Source: Diploscapter coronatus
Taxonomy: Eukaryota > Nematoda > Chromadorea > Rhabditida > Rhabditidae
DNA: 64,000 nucleotides
Direction: 5' to 3'
Assembly: GCA_964036155.1 (NCBI GenBank)
Contig: OZ038422.1
Span: 6,347,201-6,411,200, forward strand
Positions 61,747 to 64,000 of this stretch are shown here, piece after piece. How positions within the stretch are numbered: the first letter of the stretch is position 1; every line of letters starts with the position of its first letter. Position numbers and translations under genes: made by a program. The notes beneath the pieces are model-generated. The model was not told where the DNA came from and made no database searches. It saw only the letters and a program-made list of their open reading frames with translations.

Positions 61747-63923
61747 ATGAACGATTCTAATGTCTCAACAATTTCTATAAATTCGACAAGCCCTACTAAT
61801 TCGTCTATCCAATTCGATTATGCATTCCATCGAACAATCATATATTCGAGTATTGGAAGTATGACGATATTCGGGTTATTCGGCAATTTGAATCTCATCG
61901 TACTGCATTTACGAAAATCATCACTTCGAACCAAATATGGTAAGATTTTTAGATTATTCACGATAAACAAGTGAATGAAATTTTGATGAAGATAAATTAT
62001 AATTTCTAATGATAATAGCCCTCCACAGCTGCGTTGTTTAGGTATCTTGCTAACTGCCCTGACGATCAGTCAATCACTCTGCATAGTATTTGAATGGACT
62101 GGGGTAATTTATACTCTATCGAACAGCGTCGTTTATCGCGACGGCTGTTTCAAAATTCTGTGGTTCTATATCTTCGTGCATTGCATGCAAACCGGACTTC
62201 TGGCGACAGTATCCGTGGATTTACTATTTTCCATCATATTCCCTTTAAAGTAACGACATTTTTCATACTTTCTTTATCCAAAATTCATTTTTAGACATCG
62301 AAATGCAAACCATTATTATTACGCTTTTTTTATTTCAATTCCGACGATAGTTTATGGACTATTTTCAGACTATCTTGGACTTACATTTATGAACCATGAT
62401 AAAATTAGTGTATGATTTTTTTTTACAAAATATAGACTCATCAGCAATTTTCAGATGTGCAATCCTCCGTCGAGTCTGCATCCAGTCGCGAATACATTTT
62501 GGTATTTTGGTGCTCTTGTGGCTGGTGTCATAACGATCTTCAGCTATTGTTGGGCATTCGGACTAATTTATAGTCGAAGTAAGCGTAAATTTGATAATTC
62601 ACGAATAATCATTTTTGGTAATCGACATGAAACGTCTAAAATTAAACAATTTCAGGCAATCGTAATCAAGACAAATTTCAAAATTCCAACATCGAGAGAA
62701 AAGCGATGAAAAGCCTGTCTGTGATGCTGATCGTTTTTCTCGTCACTCGTTATATTGGGACTATCGTTGCCAATTTGCTGAGATTTGCAGGTACAGACTG
62801 CCATTAAAATTTGCAGATTCTAGTCGTTCAATGAAGTAAATTCGATTGAAACGAACAAATTTCGCTCAATTACATGTCTGCTTTGAACAATCATAACAAA
62901 TTGCACACACCTGTATGTAATTCAGAACATATTTCATAATGCTTCTGCTAGGAAGAGAATAGAATAATGTAGAATAAATAATAGTCAATTTGAGATTTTC
63001 GCATCTGAAAGGAAAGGTCTTTTTGACAAGAAGGTGTGTAGAACAGATATTCTTATAAAAAAATTTACCAGTCTTTTCTCGATGAATATCATTCTGTGAA
63101 AAATTGACAATTAAAGTTGAATTTCAGGATTCAATAGCGCTGTGATAACACTTTACCAAGATTACAATGTAAGAGTTGTTATCTTTGAAAACATTATTCA
63201 TATTTACCGCGTTTAGGTGCTTTTTGCATTCCTGTGTTATTCGCAGAATTGTTACGTGGCATATGCGAGAAGTGCAGAGTATAGACGTCTTCTTTGGGAG
63301 CAATACACCATTCTGCACAACAAATTATTCGGGTAGGTTGATTACTATTTTGTGTCGTGTGTTGAAAAATTGCGTGAGAGGTGATAGATATAACCTCGTT
63401 TATATCATAAACTCAGAGTTCCTAAAATGACCAGATGGGTAAACGTAATTTTACAGTTGCATTTACTTCTGCCCCTTTGATCTATTCAAACTTCTGATAC
63501 CCTGGCTTATCTCAAGAGCCAAACTAATTAATTTTCAATCCTTAATTTCAGATGCTGCTGTTTCCTTGATAGTGACGATGTACCGTTTGGAGGAGAAACT
63601 ACGAAATTCATGAGTATCGCCCGCAGAACGACTATAACCAATAACACTCTTCATGCACATTGAACTTAAGTTCAATTTAGATAAAAATTCTAGACTTTAT
63701 TTTTTTAAATTTAATAGAAATGGGCTAGATGATCCTTATTTTCGAGAAAATTGATGAATAGCTTCTAAAGTATAACTTTTGATTGCGGGTTAGCGAATTC
63801 ACATTTTGAGAATAAATATCGAGCAATTAAATTTTTCGAACAATATGAACCTTATGATCAACCCAAAAGAATAATTTTCATACAAAAATTCCATTACGTC
63901 ACAACTGATATTAGCATTGTAAA
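61690..63923 (+). repeat. Direct duplication, copy 2 (2.2 kb)
   Basis: Counterpart of 55750-57977 in the same orientation. Similarity starts at TTTTCCAATT about 55 bp before the start codon and fades after ...ATTAGCATTGTAAA near 63923. Confidence 0.9.
61747..63663 (+). CDS. Srsx-like seven-TM chemoreceptor, duplicate B
   Basis: Exons 61747-61939, 62042-62249, 62295-62409, 62455-62578, 62656-62790, 63128-63168, 63217-63332 and 63552-63663 give 347 residues. The encoded protein is nearly identical to duplicate A from TM1 through TM5. It differs in a longer Ser/Thr/Asn-rich extracellular N-terminus (STISINSTSPTNSSIQ, with several N-x-S/T sites), in the third inner loop (NRNQDKFQNSNIERK) and in the last 30 residues (GETTKFMSIARRTTITNN). 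The spread of changes outside the membrane core suggests either relaxed or diversifying change at the ends, or gene conversion in the middle. AATAAA at 63811. Same inferred function as its twin. Confidence 0.82.
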
Positions 63924-64000
63924 AAATATACCAAATTAGCATGCATTGGCCACTACTAAAATCAACATTCATATCAGAGCTGAGACGAAATTGAAATTTT
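63664..64000. other. 3' flank of the third Srsx-like gene
   Basis: Contains AATAAA at 63811-63816 and duplicated sequence to about 63923, then unique AT-rich DNA to the window edge. Confidence 0.6.

Overview
The window is nuclear DNA from a nematode, most likely a rhabditid close to Caenorhabditis. The evidence is AT-rich sequence, genes cut into many exons of 40-320 bp, introns that often measure 40-60 bp, 3' splice sites of the type TTTTCAG or TTTTTAG, and nematode-specific gene families: Str and Srsx chemoreceptors, Clc-like claudin relatives and a Mad-like bHLH-Zip gene. I see no sign of bacterial or organellar DNA. Every gene below was rebuilt by hand by chaining exons whose splice phases agree. 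No transcript or database support was available.

Layout. From 1 to 9.4 kb there are two minus-strand genes. One encodes an Ala/Pro/Glu/Lys-rich low-complexity protein (289-2162). The other encodes a complete 368-residue protein of no family I recognise (7797-9357). Between them lie a 0.92-kb palindromic mobile element (3236-4156) and a composite repeat with 118-bp tandem units (4229-5706). From 13.5 to 14.9 kb there is a small single-pass membrane protein with two possible 3' ends. From 21.7 to 24.2 kb there is a complete four-TM Clc-like (claudin superfamily) gene. About 10.7 kb with no convincing gene then leads up to a Mad-like gene, an mdl-1 orthologue (34965-39462). It has an N-terminal Sin3-interaction-like helix, a class B bHLH and a leucine zipper. 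CACGTG E-boxes, the site read by this class of protein, are strongly clustered around and upstream of it.

From 39.5 to 46.5 kb I see no convincing gene. From 46.5 to 64 kb the window changes character into a chemosensory and environment-facing cluster, all on the plus strand: two Str-class seven-TM receptors (46513-49469 and 50177-51808), then three Srsx-like seven-TM receptors (52990-54243, 55806-57732, 61747-63663). The last two receptors are a recent 2.2-kb direct duplication. Between them sits a gene for a secreted VWA-like plus CUB protein (58751-60551), together with a 0.4-kb inverted-repeat element.

The genes do not form an obvious pathway. The left and centre look like a regulatory, developmentally expressed neighbourhood with large noncoding DNA. 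The right is a fast-evolving receptor cluster with tandem duplication, small foldback elements and signs of splice-site decay.
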